Source: Sva-07 sp963715285
GTDB lineage: Bacteria > Actinomycetota > Acidimicrobiia > Acidimicrobiales > Ilumatobacteraceae
DNA length: 64,000 bases
Direction of reading: 5' to 3'
Assembly: GCA_963715285.1 (NCBI GenBank)
Contig: CAVQRU010000017.1
Coordinates: 62,001 to 126,000 of the forward strand
Below the pieces are notes generated by a model. That model had not been told where the DNA came from, did no database searches, and saw only the letters and a list, made by a program, of their open reading frames with translations. A program made the translations under genes and the position numbers. The stretch's first letter is position 1, and each line of letters begins with the position of its first letter. Shown here piece after piece: positions 15,860 through 23,774 of this stretch.

Positions 15860-16594
15860 ATGACCTACTGCCTCGCCCTTCGCCTCGACGAAGGACTGCT
15901 GCTGCTCTCCGACACCCGGACGAACGCCGGGGTCGACAACGTCAGCACGTACCGCAAGATGCACGTGATCCAGCCGGCTCCGGACCGTGCCTTCGTGCTC
16001 CAGTCGGCCGGCAACCTCGCCACCACCCAAGAGGTGCTCGACCGCATCGACCGCGACCTGGCGACACCCGGCGATCACGAGTCGCTCGCCACGGTCGGCC
16101 ATCTGTTCGAAGCGGCACTGTACGTCGGACGTCTGAGCCGTGAGGTCGTGGCCGACCATGCCGCTGCTCTTGGCGCCGTGGGCGCGGACGGGACCGCAAC
16201 CTTCATCCTCGGCGGCCAGATCAAGGGCGCACGCCCCGACCTGTTCCTCGTGTATCCCGAAGGCAACTACATCCGGGCATCCGACGAACGCCCCTTCCTG
16301 CAGATCGGTGAGACCAAGTACGGCAAGTTCTGGCTCGAGTTGGCGGTGCGGACCAAGGTCGACCTCGAGGTCGCGGCGAAGATCGCGCTCGGCTCGATGC
16401 TCAGCACGGCGCACGCGAACCTGTCGGTCGGCCCACCGTACGACCTCGCCGTCTACCGCAACGGCGCGCTCGGCTTCGAGGAGTACCGGATCGAGGCCGA
16501 CTCCACGTACCTCGACGAACTCCGCTCGGTCTGGGTTCGCCACCTCACCGCGGCGATCGACGAGCTCCCACCGATCTCGCGGGCGAAGACCTGA
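15860..16594 (+). CDS. Anbu-type proteasome-like peptidase
   Basis: The 244-residue protein has the characteristic Anbu N-terminus MTYCLALRLDEGLLLLSDTR with Thr2 as candidate N-terminal nucleophile after Met removal, followed by TNAGVDNVSTYRKMH. The middle portion FILGGQIKGARPDLFLVYPEGNYI and ETKYGKFWLELAV are family hallmarks. Anbu usually sits beside an alpha-E helical protein, a circularly permuted ATP-grasp protein and a transglutaminase; none is present here, so the gene is an orphan following pepF. A shared role with the oligopeptidase in peptide turnover is inferred from adjacency. Confidence 0.9.
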   Translation: MTYCLALRLDEGLLLLSDTRTNAGVDNVSTYRKMHVIQPAPDRAFVLQSAGNLATTQEVLDRIDRDLATPGDHESLATVGHLFEAALYVGRLSREVVADHAAALGAVGADGTATFILGGQIKGARPDLFLVYPEGNYIRASDERPFLQIGETKYGKFWLELAVRTKVDLEVAAKIALGSMLSTAHANLSVGPPYDLAVYRNGALGFEEYRIEADSTYLDELRSVWVRHLTAAIDELPPISRAKT

Positions 16595-16628
16595 TCGACG
16601 GCCACTTGGGCATCGCGACCTCACGGTC

Positions 16629-16634
16629 TACGGT
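16629..16634 (+). promoter_or_regulatory. -10 element of panB (leaderless)
   Basis: TACGGT ends 6 nt before the GTG start at 16641. No Shine-Dalgarno is present, which supports a leaderless transcript. Confidence 0.6.
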
Positions 16635-16640
16635 GGTCCC

Positions 16641-17489
16641 GTGACCGACGAACAGCGGCCCTACGGCAGCGACAGCGCCGATCCGGCCCTCAAACGAGTC
16701 CGAACCCGACACTTCCAACGGGCGAAGGACCAGGGCATCAAGATCACCGGGCTGACGAGCTACGACTTCCTGTCCGCCTCGATCTTCGACGATGCCGGGA
16801 TCGACTTCCTGCTGGTCGGTGATTCCGCGGGGAACACCGTGCTGGGCTACGACACGACGATTCCCGTCACGGTCGACGAGCTGATCCCACTCACGGCGGC
16901 GGTGGTTCGTGGGGCGAAGCGGGCGCTCGTGATCGCCGACATGCCGTTCGGCTCCTACGAGAACGGCCCCGACGAGGCGCTGGCGACCGCCATCCGCTTC
17001 ATGAAGGAGACCGGTGCCCATGCGGTCAAGCTCGAAGGCGGTGTGCGCAGCGCGAAGCAGATCAAGCGGATCGTCCGGGCGGGGATCCCCGTGATGGCGC
17101 ACATCGGATTCACGCCGCAGAGCGAGCACGGGCTCGGCGGCCACATCATCCAGGGCCGCGGCGAGGGCGCCCAGCAGCTCCTCGACGACGCCCACGCCGT
17201 CGAGGACGCCGGTGCGTTCGCCGTCGTGTTGGAGATGGTGCCGTCGGCGGTGGCGGCCCAGGCCACCAAGGAACTCGCGATCCCCACGATCTCGGTCGGC
17301 GCCGGACCCGACTGCGACGGGCAGCTGCTCGTGTGGAGCGACTGGGCCGGGTTCACGCGCGGTCGCATCCCCAAGTTCGTGAAGCAGTACGCCCAGATCG
17401 GCCAGGATCTCCTCGCCGCGGCGATCGCCTATCGGGAGGACGTCGAGTCGGGCGTCTACCCGGCCCCCGAGCACGAGTACGACGAATGA
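16641..17489 (+). CDS. panB: 3-methyl-2-oxobutanoate hydroxymethyltransferase
   Basis: PanB transfers a hydroxymethyl group from methylene-tetrahydrofolate to 2-oxoisovalerate to give ketopantoate, the first step of pantothenate synthesis. The 282-residue TIM barrel shows the Mg-binding Asp in LVGDSAGNTVLGY, the second in ADMPFGSYE, Lys in AVKLEGG and the catalytic Glu in VLEMVPS. GTG at 16641 lies 6 nt after TACGGT. It overlaps the following hydrolase by 4 bp (ATGA). Other pantothenate genes are not in the window. Confidence 0.96.
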   Translation: MTDEQRPYGSDSADPALKRVRTRHFQRAKDQGIKITGLTSYDFLSASIFDDAGIDFLLVGDSAGNTVLGYDTTIPVTVDELIPLTAAVVRGAKRALVIADMPFGSYENGPDEALATAIRFMKETGAHAVKLEGGVRSAKQIKRIVRAGIPVMAHIGFTPQSEHGLGGHIIQGRGEGAQQLLDDAHAVEDAGAFAVVLEMVPSAVAAQATKELAIPTISVGAGPDCDGQLLVWSDWAGFTRGRIPKFVKQYAQIGQDLLAAAIAYREDVESGVYPAPEHEYDE

Positions 17490-18172
17490 CGAGCCGGCTG
17501 CACGTCGTGCGGGCCGGTGCCGGTGATCCGATCGTGTTCCTGCACGGCATGGGAACGTCGGCGACGACCTGGAACCGCTGCATGGAGTTGCTGCAGGACC
17601 GCTTCACCGTCATCGCCCCCGACCTGCTCGGGCACGGTGAATCGCCCGTTCTCGACGACCCGACGGAGTACACCCGCGACCGCACACTGGTCGACCTCGA
17701 CGACATCGTCGGCGAACTCGAGGAGCCGCCGGTCCTCGTCGGCCATTCTCTCGGCGGCTACCTGGCGCTGGCATACGCGGCGACCCGGCCCGACGCCGTC
17801 CGCGGTGTCGTGGTCCTCAACACCGGCCCCGGCTATCGCGACGATGCCAAGCGCGAGGAGTGGAACGCGCGCTCACGCCGAAACGCGCACCGGTTCGGCG
17901 TGCCCGAGCAGGTGACCACCATGAACCTCCAGGAGGACTCCGTCGTCATGGACCGTCTCGCCGAGATGCGCACGCCGACGCTCGTGCTCGCAGGGAGCGC
18001 GGACCGGCCGGAGTACACCGGAGCCGGGCAGTACCTCGAACGCAAGATGCCGGATGCCAGGCTGCAGGTGGTCGACGGTGGGGGCCACTCGATGCACGAG
18101 GACTCGCACGCCACCGAGGTCGCCGACCTCGTGGCACGGTTCGTCAACGATCTGCCACCGACCGTCAGCTGA
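17486..18172 (+). CDS. Alpha/beta hydrolase
   Basis: The 228-residue hydrolase has the oxyanion segment FLHGMG, the nucleophile elbow GHSLGG and the catalytic His in VDGGGHSMHED. It is translationally coupled to panB by an ATGA overlap. The substrate is not evident; a link to pantothenate metabolism is suggested only by the overlap. Its 3' end overlaps the convergent cupredoxin gene by 8 bp inside a 16-bp palindrome that encodes TVS-stop on both strands. Confidence 0.88.
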   Translation: MTSRLHVVRAGAGDPIVFLHGMGTSATTWNRCMELLQDRFTVIAPDLLGHGESPVLDDPTEYTRDRTLVDLDDIVGELEEPPVLVGHSLGGYLALAYAATRPDAVRGVVVLNTGPGYRDDAKREEWNARSRRNAHRFGVPEQVTTMNLQEDSVVMDRLAEMRTPTLVLAGSADRPEYTGAGQYLERKMPDARLQVVDGGGHSMHEDSHATEVADLVARFVNDLPPTVS

Positions 18173-18176
18173 CGGT
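18161..18176. other. 16-bp palindrome spanning two convergent stop codons
   Basis: ACCGTCAGCTGACGGT is a perfect palindrome. The plus-strand hydrolase and minus-strand cupredoxin both end in it with the same last residues, Thr-Val-Ser-stop. Confidence 0.9.
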
Positions 18177-18557
18177 GATCGAGGCCGACTGGCCTCGACT
18201 GAGGTGGTCGTCGACGTCACAGATCAGTCGGTAGACCCCGGCGTCGTCGAACGTGACGGTCACCGCCGCGGACGATCCGGCAGGGATTCGATCGGTCTTG
18301 CCCAGCGACCGCCCTTCGGAGGACAGGACCTCGAGCGAGTGCTCGAGCTCACCGACGTTGTCGACGGCGAACTCGATCGTGTCGCCGGCTCCGATCGCAC
18401 CGGGATCACCGTTGAACGCATACTCGGTCGCGGTGATCTCGATCGTGCGAGCTGCTTGCGATTCGGCACCGCCCCCGCCCGCTCCATCGCTTCCGCATGC
18501 GGTGACCAGGGTCAACACGATCGGCACGAGCAGGACGAGAGGTCGCGGTGCGGTCAC
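18165..18557 (-). CDS. Cupredoxin-like lipoprotein
   Basis: From GTG at 18557 the 130-residue protein has a signal sequence ending in a lipobox (LVTAC, with GSDGAGGGG following), so it is probably membrane-anchored on the outside. The mature part has a cupredoxin beta pattern: candidate copper ligands are His in ELEHSLEV and Cys and His in LICDVDDH. No axial Met follows the C-x4-H loop, so the copper site may be atypical or lost. The start is picked because TACTGT ends exactly 6 nt upstream; another GTG lies at 18578. Confidence 0.8.
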   Translation of the reverse strand: MTAPRPLVLLVPIVLTLVTACGSDGAGGGGAESQAARTIEITATEYAFNGDPGAIGAGDTIEFAVDNVGELEHSLEVLSSEGRSLGKTDRIPAGSSAAVTVTFDDAGVYRLICDVDDHLSRGQSASITVS

Positions 18558-18563
18558 ACGATG

Positions 18564-18569
18564 ACAGTA
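18564..18569 (-). promoter_or_regulatory. -10 element of the cupredoxin gene
   Basis: TACTGT on the minus strand, 6 nt before GTG 18557, fits the leaderless pattern. Confidence 0.5.
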
Positions 18570-18593
18570 CCGGAGCACCGGTTGCCCGAGGCC

Positions 18594-18974
18594 TCAGTAG
18601 TGACGGAGTTCGACCAGGGTGCCGTCGGGATCGCGCACGTACAGCGATGTGCCATCGCCGCGTGCGCCGAAGCGGCGCGCCGGTCCGTCGACGACCGTGA
18701 ACTCGCCGGACGCCGCGATGGCGTCGAGATCGGTCGGCTCGACCACCAGACAGAAGTGATCGAGACGCCCGTCGACGGGCTCGCCGGGGATCAGGTCGAT
18801 GATCGTCGTCGGGCTCACCCGAACCGACGGGAACGGCACTTCACCACGGCGCCACTCCTCCACCCGCACCGGTTCCAGCCCCAGTAGATCGCAGTACCAG
18901 GCAAGGGTCCGCTCGACATCGGCCGAGACGAGAACGATGTGATCGAGACCCGTGATGCTCAGTGTGGTTCCCAT
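18594..18974 (-). CDS. VOC/glyoxalase-fold protein
   Basis: The 126-residue single VOC module has two beta-alpha-beta-beta-beta halves. Candidate metal ligands are His in GLDHIVLV, His in RLDHFCLV and Glu in GTLVELRHY. The reaction is unknown: glyoxalase, dioxygenase and resistance proteins share this fold. ATG at 18974 is preferred to the longer frame because it begins the first beta strand and because CAGCAT, a weak -10-like hexamer, ends 6 nt upstream. It lies 36 bp upstream of the cupredoxin lipoprotein on the same strand. Confidence 0.85.
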   Translation of the reverse strand: MGTTLSITGLDHIVLVSADVERTLAWYCDLLGLEPVRVEEWRRGEVPFPSVRVSPTTIIDLIPGEPVDGRLDHFCLVVEPTDLDAIAASGEFTVVDGPARRFGARGDGTSLYVRDPDGTLVELRHY

Positions 18975-19052
18975 TCCGCGATGCTGGCACATCCTGGTCA
19001 CGGCGAGCCCGTACCGGTGTTCGCGCACGTCATCGGAACGCAACGTGGGAGA

Positions 19053-19727
19053 TCACAACAGGCGTACGAGTCCGTCGACGATGAGCGCCCCACCGAGACC
19101 GAGGGCGAGCCAGACGCGCAGCAGCCTTGCGTTGGTCGTCAGCCACGACTGACCCCGATCGATGATCACGGCGGCACGGCGACCGCCGACGACCACGATG
19201 CCGAGCGGCACCGACACGAGCAGCGAGGCGACCGCGACGTAGAGAACGAGCAGCGTCAGATCCGCGACGCCGCCGAGATCCGCTTGGCTGACCGAGGCCA
19301 TGGCCAGGAAGGCGAGCACGAGCCGTTTCGGCCCACCGAAGCCGAGGAGAACCGCCATCGACAGCACCGCACCGGGCCGGACACGGCCCAGTCTCGCCAG
19401 CGTCGCACTCTCTCGATCCGACTCGGCCTCGGGGCGCTTGGGTCCACGGCGTTCCTGGAGCCCGACCACGACGAGCACGAGTCCGAGCAGGAGCGCCAGC
19501 AACCCCTGCAAAATCTCGTGGGATTCGAACCCCTCGACGGCCGCCTGGCCGAGCAGCAGGCCCAGGACAGCTGCGATCGTCGTCCCGAGCAGGAACCCGA
19601 TCAGGAAGGCGATGCTGTTCGTGCGTTGGCGCTCGCTCCGGATCACGACGAGCGTCGCCGTCAGCACGAGGGCGCTCGCTGCGGCGACGAGTGCGTAGAA
19701 GAGCACGTATGCGGTCGCGGAGATCAC
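19053..19727 (-). CDS. GAP-family (Sap/LysE-like) membrane protein
   Basis: From GTG at 19727 the 224-residue protein has six hydrophobic helices. The sequence SMAVLLGFGGPKRLVLAFLAMASV in the middle matches the GAP family (sulfolipid-addressing protein type), which move glycolipids or small solutes across the membrane. A longer frame exists upstream but is low-complexity and would overlap the DyP remnant. The start is uncertain: there is no clear Shine-Dalgarno and no good -10 hexamer. Confidence 0.75.
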   Translation of the reverse strand: MISATAYVLFYALVAAASALVLTATLVVIRSERQRTNSIAFLIGFLLGTTIAAVLGLLLGQAAVEGFESHEILQGLLALLLGLVLVVVGLQERRGPKRPEAESDRESATLARLGRVRPGAVLSMAVLLGFGGPKRLVLAFLAMASVSQADLGGVADLTLLVLYVAVASLLVSVPLGIVVVGGRRAAVIIDRGQSWLTTNARLLRVWLALGLGGALIVDGLVRLL

Positions 19728-19815
19728 CCGAAACGACACCGAGGGGGGTCGAAGCCAGGGACCGGACGCTGATTCACTCCGCGCACGCAGCGACGGTATC
19801 GCCTGGCTGTCGAAC

Positions 19816-19947
19816 TCAGGCCTCGCCGAAGCCGATCGCGACCAGGTCGTCGATGCTCGGTGCGAAGTAGTACGACCCCGTGACCGGCCGGCTGAAGTCG
19901 AGCAGGTGGTCGTGGACACCGTCGCCGCTCGTCACGAACATCGTCAT
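19816..19947 (-). pseudogene. DyP-type peroxidase, C-terminal remnant
   Basis: This 43-codon frame reads MTMFVTSGDGVHDHLLDFSR and then PVTGSYYFAPSIDDL. It aligns with the last part of actinobacterial dye-decolourising peroxidases (pattern MFxGxxxGxYDRxLDFSxxxTGxxFFxP). The 300 or so upstream residues, including the haem ligand, are absent; instead the ABC permease gene ends 38 bp upstream. It looks like a leftover of a replaced or deleted gene. Confidence 0.6.
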
Positions 19948-19984
19948 CGCCGCGGCGACGCGGGCCGAAGCAGTCGGTGGTCGA

Positions 19985-21643
19985 TCAGGACATGTCGCGA
20001 CGGTCGAGGGCCCACATGCCGAACGAGACGAGCGCCCCGGCCACGAACAGGAGCACCACGATCGGGAGCCACGACATCGGCGCGGCAGGAAGTCCCGGGA
20101 CGTGCTGGAACGGCGAGAGGTTCAGCGTCCAGTCCGGCAGGTCCAGCACCGAGGCGAGCATGCCGGCCACGAGCGCCCAGACGAACAGCGCCCACACCAA
20201 CGGCGACCATCGGGGACTCAGCGCGTACAGGACGAACGCGATGGCGCCGAACACGAGCATCGCCGGCACCATCACCAACCCGGCCGCCGTGTTCCGCGCC
20301 ACCTCACCGGCGTCGCCGACGACCAATGCGTAGCCGACACCGACCGCGAAACCGGCCACGGCCATCACGATCACCGACCCGACGGCGGCGATGACGAGAT
20401 GGCTCCTCGCGACGGCCCGCCGGGAGACGGGCGTGGCGAGCAGCTCGTCGACGCGCCCCGCCAGCTCCTCCGATCGCAGCCGGAGCACCGATGAGATCGT
20501 GAACCCGGTCGCCATCAGCCCGATGATCAGCGCCGCAGTCGACAGGAAGGCGTCGACGATCGAGCCCTGACCGAGTTGGATGAAGAAGTCCTCCATCTCG
20601 GGGTTGTCCTGGAGGATCGATTCGGCCTGATCGGCGACGATGCCGTAGAAGAACGCGATCAGACCCAGCCCGATCGTCCAGCTCAGCACCGATGCTCGCT
20701 GGAGTCGCACGGCGAGGCCGAGCGGGCTCGCCAGTCGCGGCCCGGCTGCGGCCGCCCCGGGTCGCTGCGCGACCAGGCCTGCACCGAAGTCGCGTCGGCC
20801 CTGGAGTGCAACCGCGCCCGCGACGAGCACAACGGTCGCCACCACCGGGAGCAGCAGCACCCACCAGCGTTCGTCGGCGAACGCACGGATCGCCTGGGCC
20901 CAGCCGATCGGCGAGAGCCACGAGAGCACTCCGTTGCCGACATCGCCGACCGCTCGAAGCACGAACGCGACACCGATGGCGACTCCGCCCAGGCCCAGTG
21001 CCGCCCGCGAGCCGCTGGCCACCTGGGCGGCCACCGCCGCCACGCCGGCGAACACCAGGCCGGCCCCGAACACGGCGAGACCGAACGCCACCGAACCGGT
21101 GGTCGGCAAGCCGTAGGCGATGAGCGCCAACGCGGCGCCGGTCGCGACGACCGCCTCTGCGATCGCCGTCCCGATCATCGCCGCGGCGAGCGGGGCATCG
21201 CGGCCGACCGGTGCGGCACGCACCAGCTCGGCGCGCTCCGACTCCTCTTCGGTTCGCGTGTGGCGCACCACCATGAACACGCCCATCAGGCCGACTGCAA
21301 TGATCGTCGAGACGCTGAGTTCGTTCATCATCACTGCGCCGGTCGTGGGCCGGTCGAGGCCGTAGCCCGGGCCCGCCTGGACGATCAACGCCGAGTTGCC
21401 CCGCACCGTTCGGGCGTACGACTCGAGTTGCTCGGGCGTGTCGTAGAGCCCGGTGATGCTGGCGGCCGTCACGACGATCAGCCCCACGATCGCGGCGAAC
21501 CAGAGCAGGATCCGCACCCGGTCGCGGCGGAGCACGAAGCGGGTGAGGCGTGCCGCCCCGGCGATCGACTGGCGCCCTGCGGAGGGCGCGGCGGCGTGGT
21601 CCTCGGCCTGGGCGACTTCGATCGCGGTGGCAACGCCCGTCAT
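19985..21643 (-). CDS. ABC transporter permease, antibiotic-exporter type
   Basis: The 552-residue protein has about 12 hydrophobic helices in two homologous halves, as in tetronasin-type ABC exporter permeases; the ESERAELVRAAPVGR and SEELAGRVDELLATPVSRR segments are the repeated cytoplasmic motif of the two halves. It forms a two-gene exporter with the ATPase gene it overlaps by 4 bp. Such pairs export hydrophobic drugs or lipids, but the substrate here is unknown. Confidence 0.88.
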   Translation of the reverse strand: MTGVATAIEVAQAEDHAAAPSAGRQSIAGAARLTRFVLRRDRVRILLWFAAIVGLIVVTAASITGLYDTPEQLESYARTVRGNSALIVQAGPGYGLDRPTTGAVMMNELSVSTIIAVGLMGVFMVVRHTRTEEESERAELVRAAPVGRDAPLAAAMIGTAIAEAVVATGAALALIAYGLPTTGSVAFGLAVFGAGLVFAGVAAVAAQVASGSRAALGLGGVAIGVAFVLRAVGDVGNGVLSWLSPIGWAQAIRAFADERWWVLLLPVVATVVLVAGAVALQGRRDFGAGLVAQRPGAAAAGPRLASPLGLAVRLQRASVLSWTIGLGLIAFFYGIVADQAESILQDNPEMEDFFIQLGQGSIVDAFLSTAALIIGLMATGFTISSVLRLRSEELAGRVDELLATPVSRRAVARSHLVIAAVGSVIVMAVAGFAVGVGYALVVGDAGEVARNTAAGLVMVPAMLVFGAIAFVLYALSPRWSPLVWALFVWALVAGMLASVLDLPDWTLNLSPFQHVPGLPAAPMSWLPIVVLLFVAGALVSFGMWALDRRDMS

Positions 21644-22590
21644 CCCACACCGCCGCTCGCACCGGCGCCGTCGCCGTTCATCGCTGCCAGTTCGTCGCCG
21701 TAGTGACGAAGGAACAACTCCTCGAGGGTCGGCGGCTGACTGACCAGCGAATGGATACCGAACGACGACAAGTGACGGATCGCGGCGTCGAGGCCGGCGC
21801 CGTCGACGTCGAAGTGGACGTGGCCGTCGTCGAAACGGATGTTGTGGACACCGGCGAGATCGTCGAGCCCCGACACCGGACGGTCCGTGGCCGCAGTCAC
21901 GTTCGTGCGGGTGAGGTACCGGAGGTCGTCGAGCGTGCCGCTCTGGACCGCCCGTCCCTGCCGGATGATGGTGACGCGGTCGCAGAGCTTCTCGACCTCG
22001 GCCAGGATGTGGCTCGACAGCAGCACGGTCCGACCCTCACCGGTCGCATCGAGGATGCACTCCTGGAACACCGACTCCATGAGCGGGTCGAGCCCCGACG
22101 TCGGCTCGTCGAGCAACAGCAACTCGGCATCGGAGGCCAGCGCCGCGATCAACGCCACCTTCTGCCGGTTGCCCTTCGAGTAGGTACGGCTCTTCTTGCG
22201 CGGATCGAGCGCGAGTCGTTCGATCAGGTCGTCGCGCTTGGCCCGATTGACACCGCCGCGGAGCCGGGCGAGCAGATCGATCGTCTCGCCACCCGAGAGG
22301 TTCGGCCAGAGGTTGACGTCTCCGGGGACGTACGCGAGACGACGGTGGAGTTCGACCGCATCGGCCCACGGGTCGCCGCCGAGCATGGTGGCGCTTCCGC
22401 TGTCGGCCCGCAGCAGCCCGAGCAGCACCCTGATCGTGACGGTCTTGCCGGCTCCGTTCGGGCCGAGGAACCCGTGGACCTCACCGGTCGCGACCTCGAG
22501 ATCGAGCCCATCGAGGGCTCGGGTCGAACCGAACGTCTTCACGAGATCTCGGATCGAGATCGCGGTACCAGCTCGATTGGACGTCGACAT
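21640..22590 (-). CDS. ABC transporter ATP-binding protein
   Basis: The 316-residue ATPase shows Walker A GPNGAGKT, Q-loop region YVPGDVNLWPNLSG, a signature that is altered to YSKGNRQKV (in place of LSGGQ), Walker B LLLLDEPTSGLDP and H-switch SSHIL. The signature change is common in tetronasin-type exporters. The C-terminal 80 residues are the DrrA-like extension. ATG at 22590 has AAAGGTGATC upstream as Shine-Dalgarno. It is followed by its permease with a 4-bp overlap. Confidence 0.92.
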   Translation of the reverse strand: MSTSNRAGTAISIRDLVKTFGSTRALDGLDLEVATGEVHGFLGPNGAGKTVTIRVLLGLLRADSGSATMLGGDPWADAVELHRRLAYVPGDVNLWPNLSGGETIDLLARLRGGVNRAKRDDLIERLALDPRKKSRTYSKGNRQKVALIAALASDAELLLLDEPTSGLDPLMESVFQECILDATGEGRTVLLSSHILAEVEKLCDRVTIIRQGRAVQSGTLDDLRYLTRTNVTAATDRPVSGLDDLAGVHNIRFDDGHVHFDVDGAGLDAAIRHLSSFGIHSLVSQPPTLEELFLRHYGDELAAMNGDGAGASGGVG

Positions 22591-22653
22591 GACGATCACC
22601 TTTCGTCGCACCACCAGTCTGCCACTCCTGCCGGCAGTCGCCCCGCCCGCGGG

Positions 22654-23706
22654 TCACTCGGCGTGCAGTGAGTAGGTGGTGCCGACCACCGACGGGCCGT
22701 ACCGTCCCGGCGCGAACCGCTCCGCCAGCGCCGCCTTCGCCCGCCAACCCGTGCAGTGCCCCGGCGCGACGAGGCGCGGCGAGATCACGGTGTCGAGATC
22801 CTCGACGGTCGACTCGATGCGTGGCTCCATCGGCCCACCGGCGAGGTGGTAACCGCCGAGCACCAGGTCGATCGGGGTCGCAGGGAAGCGTGCCTTCGCA
22901 CCGAGGCACGCGTTCACGATGCCCGCGTGCGAACACGCCGACAGCACGGTCACCCCCCGCCCCCGCACCTCGGCCGCGAGGAACCGCTCGTCCATGATCA
23001 ACGGATCGGCGACCACGAGGTCGCCTCCGTCGGGAGCAGCACCGAAGCGGAACGTGTGGTGGCCGACGAGACCCGCCTCGTACTGCGTCGTGCGTTCGAT
23101 CGCCCCACTGCCGAGGAACCGACCGTCGGCCAACAGGTGATCGTCGGCGTGCAGGACGACCGATCCGCCGGCCGCCTCGATCGACGCGAACGACGGTTCC
23201 TCGGGGAGCAGCACGAACGTGCCGCCGGGCGACTGGATCCCGCGTTGGTCAGGTCGGTCGGGATGCAGGTCGACGACCGGGGCGGCACGCCCCACCGCGC
23301 GCCGGGCGGCGGCGATCGCCCCCACCACGACGGGCAGCCCGCCGCTGTGGTCCCAGTGCCAGTGCGACAGGAAGATCGTCTCGATCGCTGCGAGATCGAC
23401 GCCCATCCGCTCCGCGTTGTCGAGCCACACGTCGCCGTAGGGACCGACATCGAACAGGACCGTTCGCGACTCGTCGCCGATCCGCCCGGTGACGAGCACC
23501 GAGAACCCGTGGCACGCCACGCACAGGTGGTCGAACACGGTGACGCAGTCGTGCCCGTCGTGATGGCGGACCGCTGGTCGCCGCATCACGTGCGACGCGA
23601 TCTCCGGGAGTTGCGGGACCCCGGCGTCGATGCTCGACAACGAGTCGGTCTCGTTGTCGACCACCACGGTGAGCGTCAGTTCGTCCAGCGGCCTCGAACG
23701 GTCCAT
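22654..23706 (-). CDS. Metallo-beta-lactamase-fold hydrolase
   Basis: The 350-residue protein has the metal motif HWHWDH (115-120) followed by SGGLPVVV, and the later elements CSHAGIVN and VLGGYHLAG. These match the MptA/RFAP-like branch of metallo-beta-lactamase proteins. Its substrate is not known, and the CSHAGIVN motif suggests a dihydropterin- or methanopterin-synthase-type relative rather than a lactamase. ATG at 23706 lies 6 nt after CATGAT. An 11-bp tandem repeat precedes it. Confidence 0.85.
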   Translation of the reverse strand: MDRSRPLDELTLTVVVDNETDSLSSIDAGVPQLPEIASHVMRRPAVRHHDGHDCVTVFDHLCVACHGFSVLVTGRIGDESRTVLFDVGPYGDVWLDNAERMGVDLAAIETIFLSHWHWDHSGGLPVVVGAIAAARRAVGRAAPVVDLHPDRPDQRGIQSPGGTFVLLPEEPSFASIEAAGGSVVLHADDHLLADGRFLGSGAIERTTQYEAGLVGHHTFRFGAAPDGGDLVVADPLIMDERFLAAEVRGRGVTVLSACSHAGIVNACLGAKARFPATPIDLVLGGYHLAGGPMEPRIESTVEDLDTVISPRLVAPGHCTGWRAKAALAERFAPGRYGPSVVGTTYSLHAE

Positions 23707-23712
23707 CACCCG

Positions 23713-23718
23713 ATCATG
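23713..23718 (-). promoter_or_regulatory. Proposed -10 of the metallo-hydrolase gene
   Basis: CATGAT on the minus strand ends 6 nt before ATG 23706. Confidence 0.4.
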
Positions 23719-23719
23719 C

Positions 23720-23763
23720 CCCATCGCCGACCCATCGCCGCCCCATCGCCGCCCCATCGCCGT
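23720..23763. repeat. Four 11-bp tandem repeats
   Basis: Four copies of CCCATCGCCGN lie between the metallo-hydrolase start and the oxidoreductase stop, directly upstream of the proposed -10. They could change promoter strength by copy number. Confidence 0.85.
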
Positions 23764-23774
23764 CCGGTCGGCGC

